The position numbers and the translations under genes are program-made. A model generated the notes under the pieces. It saw only the letters and a list, made by a program, of their open reading frames with translations. It did no database searches and was not told the origin of the DNA. Shown in pieces: positions 49,109-60,440 of a DNA stretch of 64,000 nt (position 1 is its first letter; each line of letters begins with the position of its first letter). The DNA comes from Shewanella sairae (GTDB lineage Bacteria; Pseudomonadota; Gammaproteobacteria; Enterobacterales; Shewanellaceae): assembly GCF_023283535.1 (NCBI RefSeq), contig NZ_JAKILT010000015.1, positions 45,914-109,913 of the forward strand, read 5' to 3'.

Positions 49109-49804
49109 TTAGTGTACATCTTTCCAGTACTCTTTCTTTAAGAGGTAGGCCACAATAAAGAAAATAAATAAGAAGCCTAACACCCACCAACCTAACCTTT
49201 CACGCTCAAGTTTAACGGGGTCGCCAGAGTAAACTAGGTAACCCGTGATATCACGAACTACTTGGTCATACTCTTCAGCTGTTAAGGCACCACCAGTCGC
49301 GACTAGTGTTCCATCTTCTTGTTTAACTGGCGTCCCTTGAAGACCCTCAAGCACATGCGGCATACCCACTAACGGGAAGATTGTATTGTTCACACCAAAT
49401 GGACGGCTTTCATCTTTATAAAAGCCATGTAGGTATGAATAAATCCAGTCTTCACCACGAACGCGAGCAACCAAAGTTAAGTCAGGAGGAGAAGCACCAA
49501 ACCATTTTGCAGCATCTGCATCTGGAATGGCATTTTCCATTAACTCACCGATCTTAGCACCTTCGGGTAGATACTTAGCACGCATTTCATCTAATGGAAT
49601 GTCTAAGTCAGTAGCAACTCGATCATAGCGTTGATATTGAGTGCTATGACAACCTGCACAGTTTTCTTGGAAAAGTTCCAATCCACGCTGCAGTGATTCA
49701 GTGTCATTTAGATCAATATTAGCTTTATCTAGCGGTGCACCACCACCGGCTGCGATAGCCAGTGTTGGGACCAATGCAACTAATGCGATTAATAATTTTT
49801 TCAT
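49109..49804 (-). CDS. petC: Cytochrome c1 of the bc1 complex
   Basis: 231 residues. A signal peptide (1-18) directs it to the periplasm. The haem motif CAGCH is at 49-53, with an axial Met further on (FPLVGMPHVLEG). A C-terminal membrane helix (WWVLGFLFIFFIVAYLL) anchors it. It passes electrons from the Rieske protein to soluble cytochrome c. Its start overlaps the petB stop by one base, completing petABC. Confidence 0.95.
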   Translation of the reverse strand: MKKLLIALVALVPTLAIAAGGGAPLDKANIDLNDTESLQRGLELFQENCAGCHSTQYQRYDRVATDLDIPLDEMRAKYLPEGAKIGELMENAIPDADAAKWFGASPPDLTLVARVRGEDWIYSYLHGFYKDESRPFGVNNTIFPLVGMPHVLEGLQGTPVKQEDGTLVATGGALTAEEYDQVVRDITGYLVYSGDPVKLERERLGWWVLGFLFIFFIVAYLLKKEYWKDVH

Positions 49805-51018
49805 TAGTGTGTCAACCTCTCTGGTACAGGCTTAGTCTTTTCATTCTTACTGTAAATCCATAGGAATAAGAAGAAACCAAAGTAAGTTAGCGTAAAGATA
49901 CGCGCTGCAATAGTAAGAGCTGGAGTCGCTGGCACCGCACCTAAGTAACCTAGTACTAGGAACGAAACAGCAAACTGGCTAATGTTTAGCTTATGAACCA
50001 TGCTACGGTAACGAATTGACTTCACTTTACAACGGTCTAACCATGGCAATACAAACAGTACCGCAATTGCTAAGCCCATGCCGATAACGCCCATCAACTT
50101 ATCAGGAATAGCACGTAAGATTGCGTAGAAAGGTGTGAAATACCAAACCGGTGCAATATGCTCAGGTGTCTTCATTGGATTAGCCGCTTCAAAGTTCGGC
50201 TTCTCAAGGAAGTAACCACCACCTTCAGGCATAAAGAACAATACATAACAGAAGACAATAAGGAAGCCTGCGACGCCCATGATGTCTTTAACTGTGTAGT
50301 ATGGGTGGAATGGGATACCATCTTTTGGCCAACCATTCTCATCTTTGTTTTGCTTGATTTCGATGCCGTCTGGGTTGTTAGAACCCACTTCATGCAATGC
50401 GATAAGGTGTAAGAACACCAATACCACTAGCACTAATGGCAACGCAATAACGTGTAGTGCAAAGAAACGGTTTAGGGTTGCACCCGAGACAACAAAGTCA
50501 CCACGGATCCACAATGTTAGGTCGTCACCAATAACTGGGATAGCACCAAACAAAGAGATAATAACCTGTGCGCCCCAGTAAGACATTTGTCCCCAAGGCA
50601 ACAAGTAACCCATAAATGCTTCAGCCATCAACACAAGGAAGATCAGCATACCGAATAACCATAGTAGCTCTCTTGGTTTTTGGTATGAGCCGTAGATTAG
50701 ACCACGGAACATGTGTAAATAAATCACCACAAAGAATGCGGAGGCCCCGGTGGAGTGCATATACCTCAGCAACCAACCGTACTCAACATCGCGCATGATA
50801 TATTCAATAGAAGCAAACGCACCTTCAGCTGTAGGCACATAGTTCATTGTTAACCAGATACCAGTAAGCAACTGGTTAACCAGTACTAACATGGCTAGAG
50901 AGCCAAAAAAGTACCAAAAGTTAAAGTTGGTTGGTGTCGCATATTGACCGACATGACGATTGTACGTCGCAGTCATTGGAATGCGTTCATCAATCCAATT
51001 GATAATGTTCTTAACCAT
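49804..51018 (-). CDS. petB: Cytochrome b of the bc1 complex
   Basis: 404 residues with about eight membrane helices. Haem-ligating His pairs occur in RYMHSTGASAFFVVIYLH and FFALHVIALPLVLVVLVFLH. The Qo site shows PEW-type PVWYFTPFYAIL (PVW in place of PEW). It oxidises quinol and translocates protons. It overlaps petA and petC by one base on each side. The PVW form of the Qo tripeptide is worth noting, though it also occurs in other gammaproteobacteria as far as I recall. Confidence 0.94.
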   Translation of the reverse strand: MVKNIINWIDERIPMTATYNRHVGQYATPTNFNFWYFFGSLAMLVLVNQLLTGIWLTMNYVPTAEGAFASIEYIMRDVEYGWLLRYMHSTGASAFFVVIYLHMFRGLIYGSYQKPRELLWLFGMLIFLVLMAEAFMGYLLPWGQMSYWGAQVIISLFGAIPVIGDDLTLWIRGDFVVSGATLNRFFALHVIALPLVLVVLVFLHLIALHEVGSNNPDGIEIKQNKDENGWPKDGIPFHPYYTVKDIMGVAGFLIVFCYVLFFMPEGGGYFLEKPNFEAANPMKTPEHIAPVWYFTPFYAILRAIPDKLMGVIGMGLAIAVLFVLPWLDRCKVKSIRYRSMVHKLNISQFAVSFLVLGYLGAVPATPALTIAARIFTLTYFGFFLFLWIYSKNEKTKPVPERLTH

Positions 51019-51608
51019 TACGCAGCTCCTTTATCAACACCGATAAGCACAGTGCTATCATCAATATATTGATGTGGAGGGATAACTAGGTTTAATGGCG
51101 CTGGTACACCTTGGAATACGCGACCAGCCATATCAAACTTAGAACCGTGACAAGGGCAGAAGAAGCCAGAAGCAACGCCTTCTACTTGCTCACCGAATGT
51201 GTCTGGTAGGTAAGTTGGAGAACAACCTAGGTGAGTACATAAGCCGACAGCTATGAAGTACTCAGCCTTAATTGAACGACCAGTATTCTGTGCATATGCA
51301 GGCTGCTGTGGTTCTACAGAGTCTGGATCACGAAGTTGAGCATCGATAGCTGGCAGACCATCTAAGATCTCCTGCGTACGGCGAACAACCCATACAGGCT
51401 TACCACGCCATTCAACTCGAATAAGTTGACCTGGCTCTACTTTACTTATGTTTACTTCAACCGGCGCACCTGCTGCTTTCGCTTTGGCACTCGGATTCCA
51501 TGACTTTATAAACGGAACCGCTACAGCTGCGGCACCTGCACCACCAACTACGGCGGTGGCTGCGGTCAGAAATCTGCGACGTCCGGTATCGACTGGCGCA
51601 TTGCTCAT
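51018..51608 (-). CDS. petA: Rieske iron-sulfur subunit of the bc1 complex
   Basis: 196 residues. A Tat-type signal/anchor (RRRFLTAATAVVGGAGAA) is followed by the Rieske domain with cluster ligands CTHLGC and CPCHGS. It takes one electron from quinol and passes it to cytochrome c1. First gene of petABC, with GGAG upstream of the ATG. The promoter lies in the gap before it. Confidence 0.96.
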   Translation of the reverse strand: MSNAPVDTGRRRFLTAATAVVGGAGAAAVAVPFIKSWNPSAKAKAAGAPVEVNISKVEPGQLIRVEWRGKPVWVVRRTQEILDGLPAIDAQLRDPDSVEPQQPAYAQNTGRSIKAEYFIAVGLCTHLGCSPTYLPDTFGEQVEGVASGFFCPCHGSKFDMAGRVFQGVPAPLNLVIPPHQYIDDSTVLIGVDKGAA

Positions 51609-51973
51609 CCACTTGTCTCCAGAGAGTGTTGGAATTTTTTTGTTTTATCTGTCTTCTTCTAAGCTGATCCGAACTAAAATCGAATTCTAAACTTGAAGCG
51701 CGGCTCATTATAGCCAAAAATTAGAACCAGATCATAGTTAAAACACTCAACTTAGTTAACTATGTTACTTTTAGTGCCATTTCTGCATAAAAAGACCGCA
51801 CCTGAACCAACAAAAACGCTAATTTTTATTAGCAGAATATTCAAAAACCATCATTCATTGTCTACTAAATTAGCAACTTAGCACGTTTTATTGGTTTTTT
51901 ATTAGCTAGAAGCTAATAGTTGACTTAATAGGTAGGAATTATAGTTAGGTGATAACAATCGATAAATGGGCAC
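51609..51973. promoter_or_regulatory. Promoter region of petABC-sspAB
   Basis: 365 AT-rich bases between hflC (terminator side) and petA. No clear operator is visible, and I cannot place -10/-35 boxes with confidence. Confidence 0.4.
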
Positions 51974-52005
51974 AAAAAAAGGCCTAACAGACGTTAGACC
52001 TTTTT
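51974..52005 (-). terminator. Terminator after hflC
   Basis: The stem AAAGGCCTAAC / GTTAGACCTTT (one mismatch) has A7 and T5 tails. It closes the long minus-strand gene cluster that begins at nnr. Confidence 0.8.
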
Positions 52006-52022
52006 ATAAATCGCTACTGAGT

Positions 52023-52901
52023 TTATTTACCTGTAGAGCTGTTCATATATCTAAAGAACTCGCTGTTAGGCTCAAGTACCATAACGTCATTTTCGCCAGA
52101 GAAACTTGCTTTATAAGCATCTAGGCTTCGCATAAAGCTAAAGAACTCTGGGTCTTTAGTGTATGCATCAGCATAAATCTTAGCAGCCTCTGCATCACCT
52201 TCACCTCGAGTAGTCAAAGCTTTACGCTCTGCTTCTGCTGTTTGAATGGTAACGCTTGCATCTGTCTTAGCGCGAATAATTTCGGCTTGCTCTTGACCTT
52301 GAGCGCGGTGCTCTTTAGCCACAGCTTGACGTTCTGCACGCATACGTTGGTAAATACTGGTACTGACGTTTGCTGGCAAGTTAATTTGCTTAACTCGCAC
52401 ATCAACCACTTCAACACCTAAATCTTGAGCACTTTCTGCTGCATTTTTAAGCGCATCAGATTGCAGCTCATCACGGCTACCAGAAACGATTTCTTTAATC
52501 GTACGACGACCAAACTCGGTACGAAGATCGTTGTTAATCTTACGTTGTAGCAAAGTCTCTGCGTTAGCCTTAATACCGCCATTGGTAGAAAGGTAGTAAC
52601 GTTCAAAGTCTTTAATACGCCACTTAACGTATGAATCAACCATCAAATCTTTCTTTTCAGAGGTAACAAAACGGTCCGCTGCACCGTCAAGTGTTTGCAC
52701 TCTTGAATCCATAAACTTGATTTTATCAAGCATAGGGATCTTTAAGTGAAGACCTGGAGCATAAACGCGCGTTACGCCGTCATCCTTAAGGACTTTACCA
52801 AATCGAGACACAATAGCGCGCTCACCTTCATTCACTACAAGCAGTGAAGACAAAGAGATTGCAATAAGTATTGCTACGATTATCGCTGTAAATCTACCCA
52901 T
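52023..52901 (-). CDS. hflC: FtsH protease modulator HflC
   Basis: 292 residues, family length. An N-terminal membrane anchor (AIIVAILIAISLSSLLVV) is followed by a SPFH/band 7 domain (about 20-185: GERAIVSRFGKVLKD, YVKWRIKDFERYYLST) and a coiled coil (AEIIRAKTDASVTIQTAEAE). With HflK it forms a periplasmic-side cage around FtsH. It lies four bases after hflK with GGGGAGG upstream. Confidence 0.96.
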   Translation of the reverse strand: MGRFTAIIVAILIAISLSSLLVVNEGERAIVSRFGKVLKDDGVTRVYAPGLHLKIPMLDKIKFMDSRVQTLDGAADRFVTSEKKDLMVDSYVKWRIKDFERYYLSTNGGIKANAETLLQRKINNDLRTEFGRRTIKEIVSGSRDELQSDALKNAAESAQDLGVEVVDVRVKQINLPANVSTSIYQRMRAERQAVAKEHRAQGQEQAEIIRAKTDASVTIQTAEAERKALTTRGEGDAEAAKIYADAYTKDPEFFSFMRSLDAYKASFSGENDVMVLEPNSEFFRYMNSSTGK

Positions 52902-52904
52902 CTC

Positions 52905-54056
52905 TTAGTTCCTCCCCAACGAGCGTTCACCACGTGATGGACGTCCATCAAGTGGCATGCTGCTGTTATTATGAGTTGTACTATTAACTGACATAACAGG
53001 TGTTGCCGGTTTGGTCTTAGTGCTTGCAGAATGATTAGCTTGGCTATTTTGCATCAACTTATCTAAAGGAAGATACATCAAGTTGCCATTATTCTTAGCA
53101 TCAATAAGTACTTTGCTAGTACCACTTAGCACTTCTTGCATCGTATCGAAATACATACGCTCGCGAGTCACTTCAGGGGCGGCTTGATATTCAGGTAGTA
53201 GTTGTTCAAAACGAGCTACTTTACCTTTCGCTTCAAGAGTAACTCTCTGCCTATAAGCAATTGCTTGTTGATCCATACGCTCAACAGTACCACGAACCTG
53301 AGGCTCTAACTGACGTGAGTATGCTTCAGCTTCACGAATGAAACGCTGCTCATCCTCTTGTGCAGCAATCGCGTCATCAAAGGCGTCTTTTACCTCTTCT
53401 GGCGGACGAGCAGGCAAGAAGTTAACGTCTACAACGGTAATACCTAGCTTATATGGCTTGATAATGCGTTCAATTTCATCCCAGGTGTCACGACGAATTT
53501 TATCTCGACCAGTAGTCAAAATATCATCCATAGTGTTGTGACCAATAACGTAACGAAGCGCACTGTCAGTTGCTTCACGCAAGCTGGCATCCGCATCAAC
53601 AACGCTATACAGGTAATTTTTTGCGTTACTTACGCGATACTGAACGTCAAGCTGAACTAAAACCACGTTCTCATCGGCTGTTAGCATACTGCCTGAAGCT
53701 GGAATCGAGCGAACAGTCTGTACGTTAACTGGCGTAACTTCATCAATGAAGGTCGCTTTCCATTGAAGACCTGGATCAACTTCACCCACGTATTCACCAA
53801 AGCGAAGCTCTACACCTTTCTCTGCTTCTTTAACTGTATAGAATCCAGAAAGACCCCATACAACTACAGCAATGACCAAAACGATGATTAAACTAGCACC
53901 GCTGACGCTGCCACCAGAACCATTGCCTTTGCCGCCGAAGCGCTTTGAAAGGTTACGAAAAACTTCATCTAAATCTGGTGGTCCTTTATCATTACCACCT
54001 TTATTGCCATTTCCCCAAGGGTCTTGACCCTTGTTACCGGGCTCGTTCCAAGCCAT
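52905..54056 (-). CDS. hflK: FtsH protease modulator HflK
   Basis: 383 residues. A glycine/asparagine-rich cytoplasmic start (DPWGNGNKGGNDKGPPDLDE) is followed by a membrane helix near 55-72, a band 7 domain (KEAEKGVELRFGEYV, VQLDVQYRVSNAKNYLYSV), a coiled coil and a polar C-terminal tail. Partner of HflC in controlling FtsH. It sits after hflX in the conserved hfq-hflX-hflK-hflC order. GGAG precedes the ATG. Confidence 0.96.
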   Translation of the reverse strand: MAWNEPGNKGQDPWGNGNKGGNDKGPPDLDEVFRNLSKRFGGKGNGSGGSVSGASLIIVLVIAVVVWGLSGFYTVKEAEKGVELRFGEYVGEVDPGLQWKATFIDEVTPVNVQTVRSIPASGSMLTADENVVLVQLDVQYRVSNAKNYLYSVVDADASLREATDSALRYVIGHNTMDDILTTGRDKIRRDTWDEIERIIKPYKLGITVVDVNFLPARPPEEVKDAFDDAIAAQEDEQRFIREAEAYSRQLEPQVRGTVERMDQQAIAYRQRVTLEAKGKVARFEQLLPEYQAAPEVTRERMYFDTMQEVLSGTSKVLIDAKNNGNLMYLPLDKLMQNSQANHSASTKTKPATPVMSVNSTTHNNSSMPLDGRPSRGERSLGRN

Positions 54057-54105
54057 TTAGTACTCCATAAGTGTATGAAATAAACGAGATTACTAAAATA
54101 CTTAA

Positions 54106-55401
54106 TTATGCGACGACTGGGTCGACGACAAAAGTCTCTATTTCACCTTGGCTCTGTTTTACTAATCGGCGCCAATCGGCATCCAATAAGCGAACAGAGA
54201 TCATACAGTTCCCCAGATCGTCATACGCTTTCTGCTGTATTACATCCAGTTTATAAAACTGGCCGAGATAATGCCCTGCCGAAGCTGGGATTTGCAAGGT
54301 TAGTTCTTGGATTGCTTTACCAACAATTTGGTTAATCGCTTCCTCAACTAATTCCAAGCCTTTTTGCTGCTGAGCAGAAACCCAGACTCTAATCGGTGTT
54401 CCCTCGTCATCGTAGTCGATACGTGGGTTCACCTCATCCAATAGATCGATCTTATTGCAAACGATCAACTGTGGAATGTCTATGGCATCGATCTCTTTAA
54501 GCACCTTTTGAACTTGCTCAAAGTTATCAGCCATTTTTTCATCTGCACTATCGACGACATGCAAGAGTAAGTCTGCCTGCCGTGTCTCTTGCAGCGTTGC
54601 TTTAAATGCAGCAACTAAATCATGGGGCAAGTGCCTAATAAATCCGACGGTATCCGCTAAAATCACATCACCATCAGGTAAATCTAGCTTACGTAACGTT
54701 GGATCCAATGTTGCAAAAAGCTGATCTGCTGCGTAAACGTCTGATGTAGTTAAGCCGTTGAACAGTGTTGATTTACCAGCGTTAGTATAACCAACTAAAG
54801 ACACGGTAGACATCTCACTGCGCTGACGGGCTCTACGACTCTGATCACGCTGCTTATCAACTTTTGCTAAACGGCGGTTAATGGTGCTGATGCGGCCCCT
54901 TAGTAGGCGCCTATCAGTCTCTAACTGAGTTTCACCAGGTCCTCGCAGACCAATACCACCCTTTTGGCGTTCTAAATGCGTCCAGCCTCTGATTAAGCGC
55001 GTTGACATGTGGCGCAATTGCGCTAGCTCCACCTGTAACTTACCTTCAAATGTCCGCGCTCTTTGAGCGAAGATATCTAAAATCAGAGTTGTTCTGTCGA
55101 GTACTCTGCACTCACACAACTGCTCAAGGTTTCGTTCCTGAGCTGGACTTAATGCGTGATTGAAAATCACTACATTGGCATCAGTAGCCGCAACCATCGC
55201 AGCCAATTCTTCAGCCTTACCCGAACCGACAAAAAACTTGCGATCAGGTGAACGACGACTTGCCGAGATCACTCCAATAGACTGAGCGCCAGCCGAGTCA
55301 ACTAGAAGCTTTAATTCATCTAAGTCTTCTCGGTTGTTTTCATCAGTAAAGTCGATATGGACAAGTACCGCTTTCTCTCCCGCCTCATAACGATCAAACA
55401 A
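54106..55401 (-). CDS. hflX: Ribosome-associated GTPase HflX
   Basis: 431 residues from a TTG codon with AAGGAGA seven bases upstream. The N-terminus (FDRYEAGEKAVLVHIDF) matches E. coli HflX, so this start is well supported. Nucleotide-binding-like N-terminal domain, a coiled linker (GIGLRGPGETQLETDRR), then the G domain: G1 GYTNAGKST, G3 DTVG, G4 NKID. It splits stalled 70S ribosomes, for example after heat stress. It lies 23 bases after hfq. Confidence 0.95.
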   Translation of the reverse strand: MFDRYEAGEKAVLVHIDFTDENNREDLDELKLLVDSAGAQSIGVISASRRSPDRKFFVGSGKAEELAAMVAATDANVVIFNHALSPAQERNLEQLCECRVLDRTTLILDIFAQRARTFEGKLQVELAQLRHMSTRLIRGWTHLERQKGGIGLRGPGETQLETDRRLLRGRISTINRRLAKVDKQRDQSRRARQRSEMSTVSLVGYTNAGKSTLFNGLTTSDVYAADQLFATLDPTLRKLDLPDGDVILADTVGFIRHLPHDLVAAFKATLQETRQADLLLHVVDSADEKMADNFEQVQKVLKEIDAIDIPQLIVCNKIDLLDEVNPRIDYDDEGTPIRVWVSAQQQKGLELVEEAINQIVGKAIQELTLQIPASAGHYLGQFYKLDVIQQKAYDDLGNCMISVRLLDADWRRLVKQSQGEIETFVVDPVVA

Positions 55402-55424
55402 AAAGCAATCTCCTTAGGCGCAAG

Positions 55425-55703
55425 TTACTTCTCGTCGCCATCGTCATGCTGTGCGTTATAGCCAGCTTGAGCATTTGTCGCTTGGTGGTTACTCACGTTA
55501 AATGGACGTGAAGGCACCACTGTTGAAATAGCGTGCTTGTAAACCATTTGGCTCACGGTGTTTTTAAGCAAAATAACGAATTGATCAAAAGACTCAACTT
55601 GTCCTTGTAACTTAATGCCGTTAACAAGATAAATAGATACTGGAACGCGCTCACGACGCAATGCGTTCAAAAACGGGTCTTGTAAAGATTGCCCCTTTGC
55701 CAT
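55425..55703 (-). CDS. hfq: RNA chaperone Hfq
   Basis: 92 residues. The Sm1 motif ([18 protein letters not shown]) and Sm2 motif ([14 protein letters not shown]) are essentially those of E. coli Hfq. The N-terminal [18 protein letters not shown] lines the proximal face. The C-terminal tail is short and rich in N, Q, H and D. It pairs small RNAs with mRNAs as a hexamer. AAAGGA lies upstream of the ATG. Confidence 0.98.
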   Translation of the reverse strand: MAKGQSLQDPFLNALRRERVPVSIYLVNGIKLQGQVESFDQFVILLKNTVSQMVYKHAISTVVPSRPFNVSNHQATNAQAGYNAQHDDGDEK

Positions 55704-55797
55704 TGTCTAATTTCCTTTTTAATTAAAATTAATAGTTATTCTAATGCGCTAAAACTTTTATCTTTGGTTTTAGTATTATACAGCTACAGCTAATAAG

Positions 55798-56724
55798 CTA
55801 GCGACTATGTCGCATTACTGTAGCAAGATTACTTTCGGCCCCGCTTTCTAGCCAGATTAAATCAGGCCAGCCACGTAACCATGTTAATTGACGTTTTGCT
55901 AATTGCCTAGTAGCAACAATAGCTTTTTCGACCATAGTATCATAGTCAATTTCACCATCTAGATACTGCCAACATTGACGATAACCTACACAACGCATAG
56001 ACGGCAGGTCTAAATGCAAGTCATCTCGAGCCTTTAAACGTTCAACCTCGCTAGTAAACCCTTGTGTTAGCATGGTTTTAAATCGAGTTTCTATAGCCTT
56101 ATGTAACACCTTTCTATCACTCGGCGCAATCGCAAATTGCACAGCTTGGTAAGGAAATGCGTCGGATTTAGTTTTAGTCAGTTCAGTTAATGACTGACCG
56201 CTAATCCTAAACACTTCCAATGCTCTAGCTAACCGCTGTGGATCATTAGGGTGAATGCGTTCTGCAGAAACAGGGTCGATTTCTCGTAGTTGGTCATGTA
56301 AAGCTTGCCAGCCTTGAGCTTCAGCCTCGGCAGCAATTTGTTCTCTAATCGCTTCATCTGCCCCAGGTAGCGGTGATAATCCTTCAAGTAATGCCTTGAA
56401 ATACATCATAGTGCCGCCAACAAGCAGTGGGGTTTTACCACGGCTTAAAATATCTTCTATTTGGGCTAATGCATCACGTCTAAAATCCGCCGCAGAATAG
56501 CTTTGCGCCGGATCAATAATATCGATCAGTAAGTGAGGAGCCGCTGCTTGCTCTGCAGCATCAGGCTTAGCGGTACCAATATCCATATCTTTGTAGATCA
56601 ATGCTGAATCCACAGAGATAATCTCACAGTCGTACTGCTTAACAAGCTCAATAGCTAATGCGGTTTTCCCCGAGGCTGTTGGCCCCATTAGGGTAATCAC
56701 TTTCTGTGATGTTTTATCGGTCAC
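55798..56724 (-). CDS. miaA: tRNA dimethylallyltransferase MiaA
   Basis: 308 residues. The P-loop GPTASGKTA is followed by [16 protein letters not shown], the [16 protein letters not shown] segment, and [13 protein letters not shown] [18 protein letters not shown]. It isopentenylates A37 of tRNAs that read codons starting with U. It overlaps mutL by 11 bases, so it is coupled. Confidence 0.97.
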   Translation of the reverse strand: MTDKTSQKVITLMGPTASGKTALAIELVKQYDCEIISVDSALIYKDMDIGTAKPDAAEQAAAPHLLIDIIDPAQSYSAADFRRDALAQIEDILSRGKTPLLVGGTMMYFKALLEGLSPLPGADEAIREQIAAEAEAQGWQALHDQLREIDPVSAERIHPNDPQRLARALEVFRISGQSLTELTKTKSDAFPYQAVQFAIAPSDRKVLHKAIETRFKTMLTQGFTSEVERLKARDDLHLDLPSMRCVGYRQCWQYLDGEIDYDTMVEKAIVATRQLAKRQLTWLRGWPDLIWLESGAESNLATVMRHSR

Positions 56725-58627
56725 TCTGATTTTCTTTCATCCATTGTTCCCAAGGTAACTCTTGAGATTGATTATAAAGCTCTTGCTGCACATTAGCTGG
56801 CAACGTATTGAGGGCAAACCATGCTTGGTTAGCAGAGGTAAATCGATTAGCCGCTTGTTCTGCAAGCCACTTAACTAGGGCTTCGTCACTGGGTTGATCT
56901 AATCTAATCCACTGCAATAGCTCTGGAACTAAAGTTGCTAATTGGCTATCCCTTAGATATGGGGGCACTTTCTTAATAATCAACTGCCCTAACCGAATAG
57001 ATAACTCAATTCCTAACTTTCTAAGTAATTGTTCTCGCTCTTCAAGCACTACAGCCCAATCGTCATCCATCGCAACAGCAACGGGCATTAATAACGGTTG
57101 GCCGACTAATCCTTGACATAGTTTAGCGCCAATTTCAGCCTTTAGAGCTGCCTGAGCAACTAATGCGATGCTGAGTAACGATATTTTATTCTCTTTAGCT
57201 AGCAGCCAGTATTCACCACCAATAACTGCAGGCATCTGTGCTACATGTTGATGAGCTGAAGTTAAACCTGCCTGCCCGTTAACTAACTCAACGCTAGGAG
57301 CATGGTTAGTCGGGGCATTTTGCTCATAATTAGCTACTCTTGTAGCATGAGCACCTGAATTATCAGTGCTAAGTAACTCTCCATAAGCACGAATACTACT
57401 TTGCGACGGACGACTTGCCTCACTATTGGATGCGTTACTCTTTAGCGGAGCACGAAAGCTTTGGCTGTCAGGGGCATAACCTCTAGTGCTGGTTACAGAT
57501 TGGCTATCGCGCACACTCGAATCTGCACTTACTCTGGTTGTATCCTCGTATGGATTAGTCTTTACCGCACCACGAAGCGGTGCAGGCTGGCTGCTGTCCA
57601 CCTGAGTGTTAGGAGAGTCATAATTTTCCGATAGCGATTGAGACATTGCCGATTGTAATGCCTGCAAAATAAAATCATGTACATAACGGCTTTGATGAAA
57701 ACGTACTTCATGTTTGGCTGGGTGAACATTGACATCGACCTGATGCGGATCGAGATCCAGCATTAATACATAGCCTGGCGACACGCCTTCAGCATATTGC
57801 GCAAAAGCTTGTCGCACAGCGTGATTAACCAATCTATCTTTTACTAAGCGACCATTTACATAAAAATATTGAGTTTCACTGTAACCATTTGCAGCACTCG
57901 GTGACTGCAAATAACCACTAAGCTTTAGATCGTTATGCTCACATTCAATACGCAGGCAGGTTTCAGCAAATGCTTTACCGCAAATTTGCCCTAATCGTTG
58001 AATGTATTGAATTTCCGTGTTGGCCGGACGATAGTTACGTACTGTTTTATCATTGTGCTTAAGGGTAAAATGAATATCCCTTCTCGCCACGGCAATACGC
58101 TTAAGCCACTCATCAATATGAGTAAACTCGGTCTTATCACTTTTTAAAAACCGGCGACGCGCAGGCGTATTAAAAAACAGATCGACCGCTTCAACCGTTG
58201 AGCCTACCGGATGAGCAGCCGGTAACACTTTAACCGCCATTTCAGTACCTTCAGCCTGAGCCTGCCATGCCTCGGTTTGCTCCGCTGTGCGTGAGGTTAG
58301 CGTTAACCTTGAAACCGAGCTAATACTAGCAAGTGCTTCGCCACGAAAGCCAAAACTTAATATCGCTTCCAAATCATCAAGGGATTTGAGTTTAGAAGTC
58401 GCGTGCCTTGAGAGTGCTAGGCTCAAATCTTCTTTTGGAATACCTGAGCCATTATCGCGAATACGGATAACTTTTGCGCCACCCTTCTCAATCTCAATAT
58501 CAACACGCGTAGCCCCTGCATCCAGACTATTTTCAACCAGCTCTTTAATCACAGAAGCAGGCCGTTCGACCACTTCTCCGGCCGCGATCTGGTTTGCTAA
58601 TTGAGGAGGTAACTTTTCTATCGCCAT
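56714..58627 (-). CDS. mutL: DNA mismatch repair protein MutL
   Basis: 637 residues. GHKL ATPase motifs in the N-terminal domain: [19 protein letters not shown] and [14 protein letters not shown]. The variable linker (about 335-450) is rich in S, N, Q and P. The C-terminal dimerisation domain lacks the DQHA(X)2E(X)4E endonuclease motif, as expected of an E. coli-type system that uses MutH. It follows amiB on the same strand, 18 bases after its stop. Confidence 0.97.
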   Translation of the reverse strand: MAIEKLPPQLANQIAAGEVVERPASVIKELVENSLDAGATRVDIEIEKGGAKVIRIRDNGSGIPKEDLSLALSRHATSKLKSLDDLEAILSFGFRGEALASISSVSRLTLTSRTAEQTEAWQAQAEGTEMAVKVLPAAHPVGSTVEAVDLFFNTPARRRFLKSDKTEFTHIDEWLKRIAVARRDIHFTLKHNDKTVRNYRPANTEIQYIQRLGQICGKAFAETCLRIECEHNDLKLSGYLQSPSAANGYSETQYFYVNGRLVKDRLVNHAVRQAFAQYAEGVSPGYVLMLDLDPHQVDVNVHPAKHEVRFHQSRYVHDFILQALQSAMSQSLSENYDSPNTQVDSSQPAPLRGAVKTNPYEDTTRVSADSSVRDSQSVTSTRGYAPDSQSFRAPLKSNASNSEASRPSQSSIRAYGELLSTDNSGAHATRVANYEQNAPTNHAPSVELVNGQAGLTSAHQHVAQMPAVIGGEYWLLAKENKISLLSIALVAQAALKAEIGAKLCQGLVGQPLLMPVAVAMDDDWAVVLEEREQLLRKLGIELSIRLGQLIIKKVPPYLRDSQLATLVPELLQWIRLDQPSDEALVKWLAEQAANRFTSANQAWFALNTLPANVQQELYNQSQELPWEQWMKENQSDR

Positions 58628-58645
58628 GGGGTACTCTTTTACAAC

Positions 58646-59974
58646 CTAAGCTCTTGGAATAATCAGCTTTTGACCAATACGAATACTATTAGACTTGAGA
58701 TTATTCGCCTTTTTCAAACGAGTTACTGAAATTTGGTAACGCTGAGCGATAACCGATAAAGATTCACCGCTACGTACCTTGTGCTCCACACTGCTCTTAC
58801 TCGCTAATAAGGAGTTAACGGGTGGGTTAGCTTCAAAATACTTTAGCACGCCTTTATGGATGGCGTTGGCAACGTTATTTTGATGATCGCGTTGCGACAA
58901 TAAACGCTCTTCCCGAGGGTTTGAAATAAAACCTGTTTCGACCAAAATTGAAGGTATATCCGGCGATTTAAGCACAGCAAAACTGGCAGATTCGGGCTTA
59001 TGTTTATGCAGCTTAGTTACTCGACCTAAATTAGATAACACATCACCCGCAATATTGTGGCTAATAGCCATGGAGCGATCCATTGACATATCAAGAAGTG
59101 TCATTGCAAGGTACTGTTCATTATCAGTATTTTGAATGATTTCGCCTGCACCACCAAGCAATTCTGAGTGTTTCTCTTTTTGCTCTAGCCAACGACCAAT
59201 CTCACTGTTTGCCCGTCGCATCGATAGCACCCAAACTGAAGCGCCTTGAGGCTGTGGCGAGGTAAATGCGTCTGCATGAATTGAGATTAATAAGTCAGCC
59301 TTACTATTACGCGCTATATCAGAGCGCTTATTTAAGTTTACAAAGTAATCACCAGTACGTGTCATTACCGCCCGCATACCCGGAGTGGCGTTGATTTTGT
59401 TAGCAACTTTCTTTGAGATCTCTAGAACAAGTTTTTTCTCATAAATCCCTGTAGGGCCGATAGAACCCGGGTCTTCGCCACCATGACCCGCATCAATTGC
59501 TATAACAACATCTCGTAATTTAGTGGTCGTTTTCGGCTTAGTCACTGCCGGCTTTTTAGCTGACGTGCTAGCGCCATCAAGATCCACAACTAAACGGTTG
59601 CCATATGGCGCTGTTGCTGGCAATGCAAACAAATTGGCTTTAACAGGCTTAGCCAAATCAATGACTATTCGTAAAGTGCCCTTTTTCGGAGGAGTACTTT
59701 TACGAACTTTTTTTACCAACTTGCTGTTATTTTTTATCTTATTTAAATCGACTTTATTCGTCGACTGCTTTAAATCGACAACTAAACGAGAGGGGTTAGT
59801 CAAAGTGAAATAGCTGTAATCAGGTGATTTGCTTAAATCAAACACGATACGTGTTGATTCCGGCGCAGCCCAAATCCTTACGCTGTCGAGTTTATTCGAA
59901 CTGTGCGCAAAAAATGAAAAACTCGATATGATAAAAAATAGAAAAAGTCTAAAAATATTACTGTTTATTGTCAT
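58646..59974 (-). CDS. amiB: N-acetylmuramoyl-L-alanine amidase AmiB
   Basis: 442 residues. A signal peptide (about 1-24) is followed by an AMIN domain (about 28-130) for septal targeting. The zinc amidase_3 domain (about 155-375) has the zinc His/Glu in [12 protein letters not shown] and a further His in [10 protein letters not shown]-terminal LysM domain (about 397-441, [19 protein letters not shown]) binds peptidoglycan. It splits septal peptidoglycan during cell separation under EnvC/NlpD control. It overlaps tsaE by 17 bases. Confidence 0.96.
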   Translation of the reverse strand: MTINSNIFRLFLFFIISSFSFFAHSSNKLDSVRIWAAPESTRIVFDLSKSPDYSYFTLTNPSRLVVDLKQSTNKVDLNKIKNNSKLVKKVRKSTPPKKGTLRIVIDLAKPVKANLFALPATAPYGNRLVVDLDGASTSAKKPAVTKPKTTTKLRDVVIAIDAGHGGEDPGSIGPTGIYEKKLVLEISKKVANKINATPGMRAVMTRTGDYFVNLNKRSDIARNSKADLLISIHADAFTSPQPQGASVWVLSMRRANSEIGRWLEQKEKHSELLGGAGEIIQNTDNEQYLAMTLLDMSMDRSMAISHNIAGDVLSNLGRVTKLHKHKPESASFAVLKSPDIPSILVETGFISNPREERLLSQRDHQNNVANAIHKGVLKYFEANPPVNSLLASKSSVEHKVRSGESLSVIAQRYQISVTRLKKANNLKSNSIRIGQKLIIPRA

Positions 59975-60440
59975 TATCGTTTAAAGCCACCAATATGTTT
60001 TCACCTGCAGAAGAAAGTGCTTTTAGCTCAACTTCTCGTCCAGTATTAACATATTTAATATGGATATGTATATCAGCAGAAGGCAATAAACCATGGCCAC
60101 GGTCTGGCCACTCTACGATGCAAAGGCTTCGCTCAGTAAAGTAATCGCGGATCCCCATAAACTCGAGTTCTTCGGGATCATACAAACGATACAAGTCAAA
60201 GTGATACACGTCGATCCCATCTAGCTCGTAAGGTTCAACTAATGTATAAGTCGGACTTTTCACTGCACCTTGATGACCAAGGCTTTGAATCAGCCCGCGG
60301 CTAAAGGTGGTTTTTCCAGCACCAAGATCACCACTTAAATAAATGGTTAGCGGGGGAGTAATCAAGCTTGCCAGCTTAGTACCCAAAACGACTGTATCTT
60401 GTTCGTTTTCTAAATTTAGTATCATTGATTGCGTATTCAT
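59958..60440 (-). CDS. tsaE: tRNA N6-threonylcarbamoyladenosine biosynthesis ATPase TsaE
   Basis: 160 residues. The P-loop [14 protein letters not shown], the [11 protein letters not shown] segment, and [18 protein letters not shown] are family hallmarks. It drives the TsaB-TsaD-TsaE step that puts threonylcarbamoyl on A37 of ANN-decoding tRNAs. It lies between nnr and amiB, as in E. coli (yjeE). Confidence 0.96.
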   Translation of the reverse strand: MNTQSMILNLENEQDTVVLGTKLASLITPPLTIYLSGDLGAGKTTFSRGLIQSLGHQGAVKSPTYTLVEPYELDGIDVYHFDLYRLYDPEELEFMGIRDYFTERSLCIVEWPDRGHGLLPSADIHIHIKYVNTGREVELKALSSAGENILVALNDNDNKQ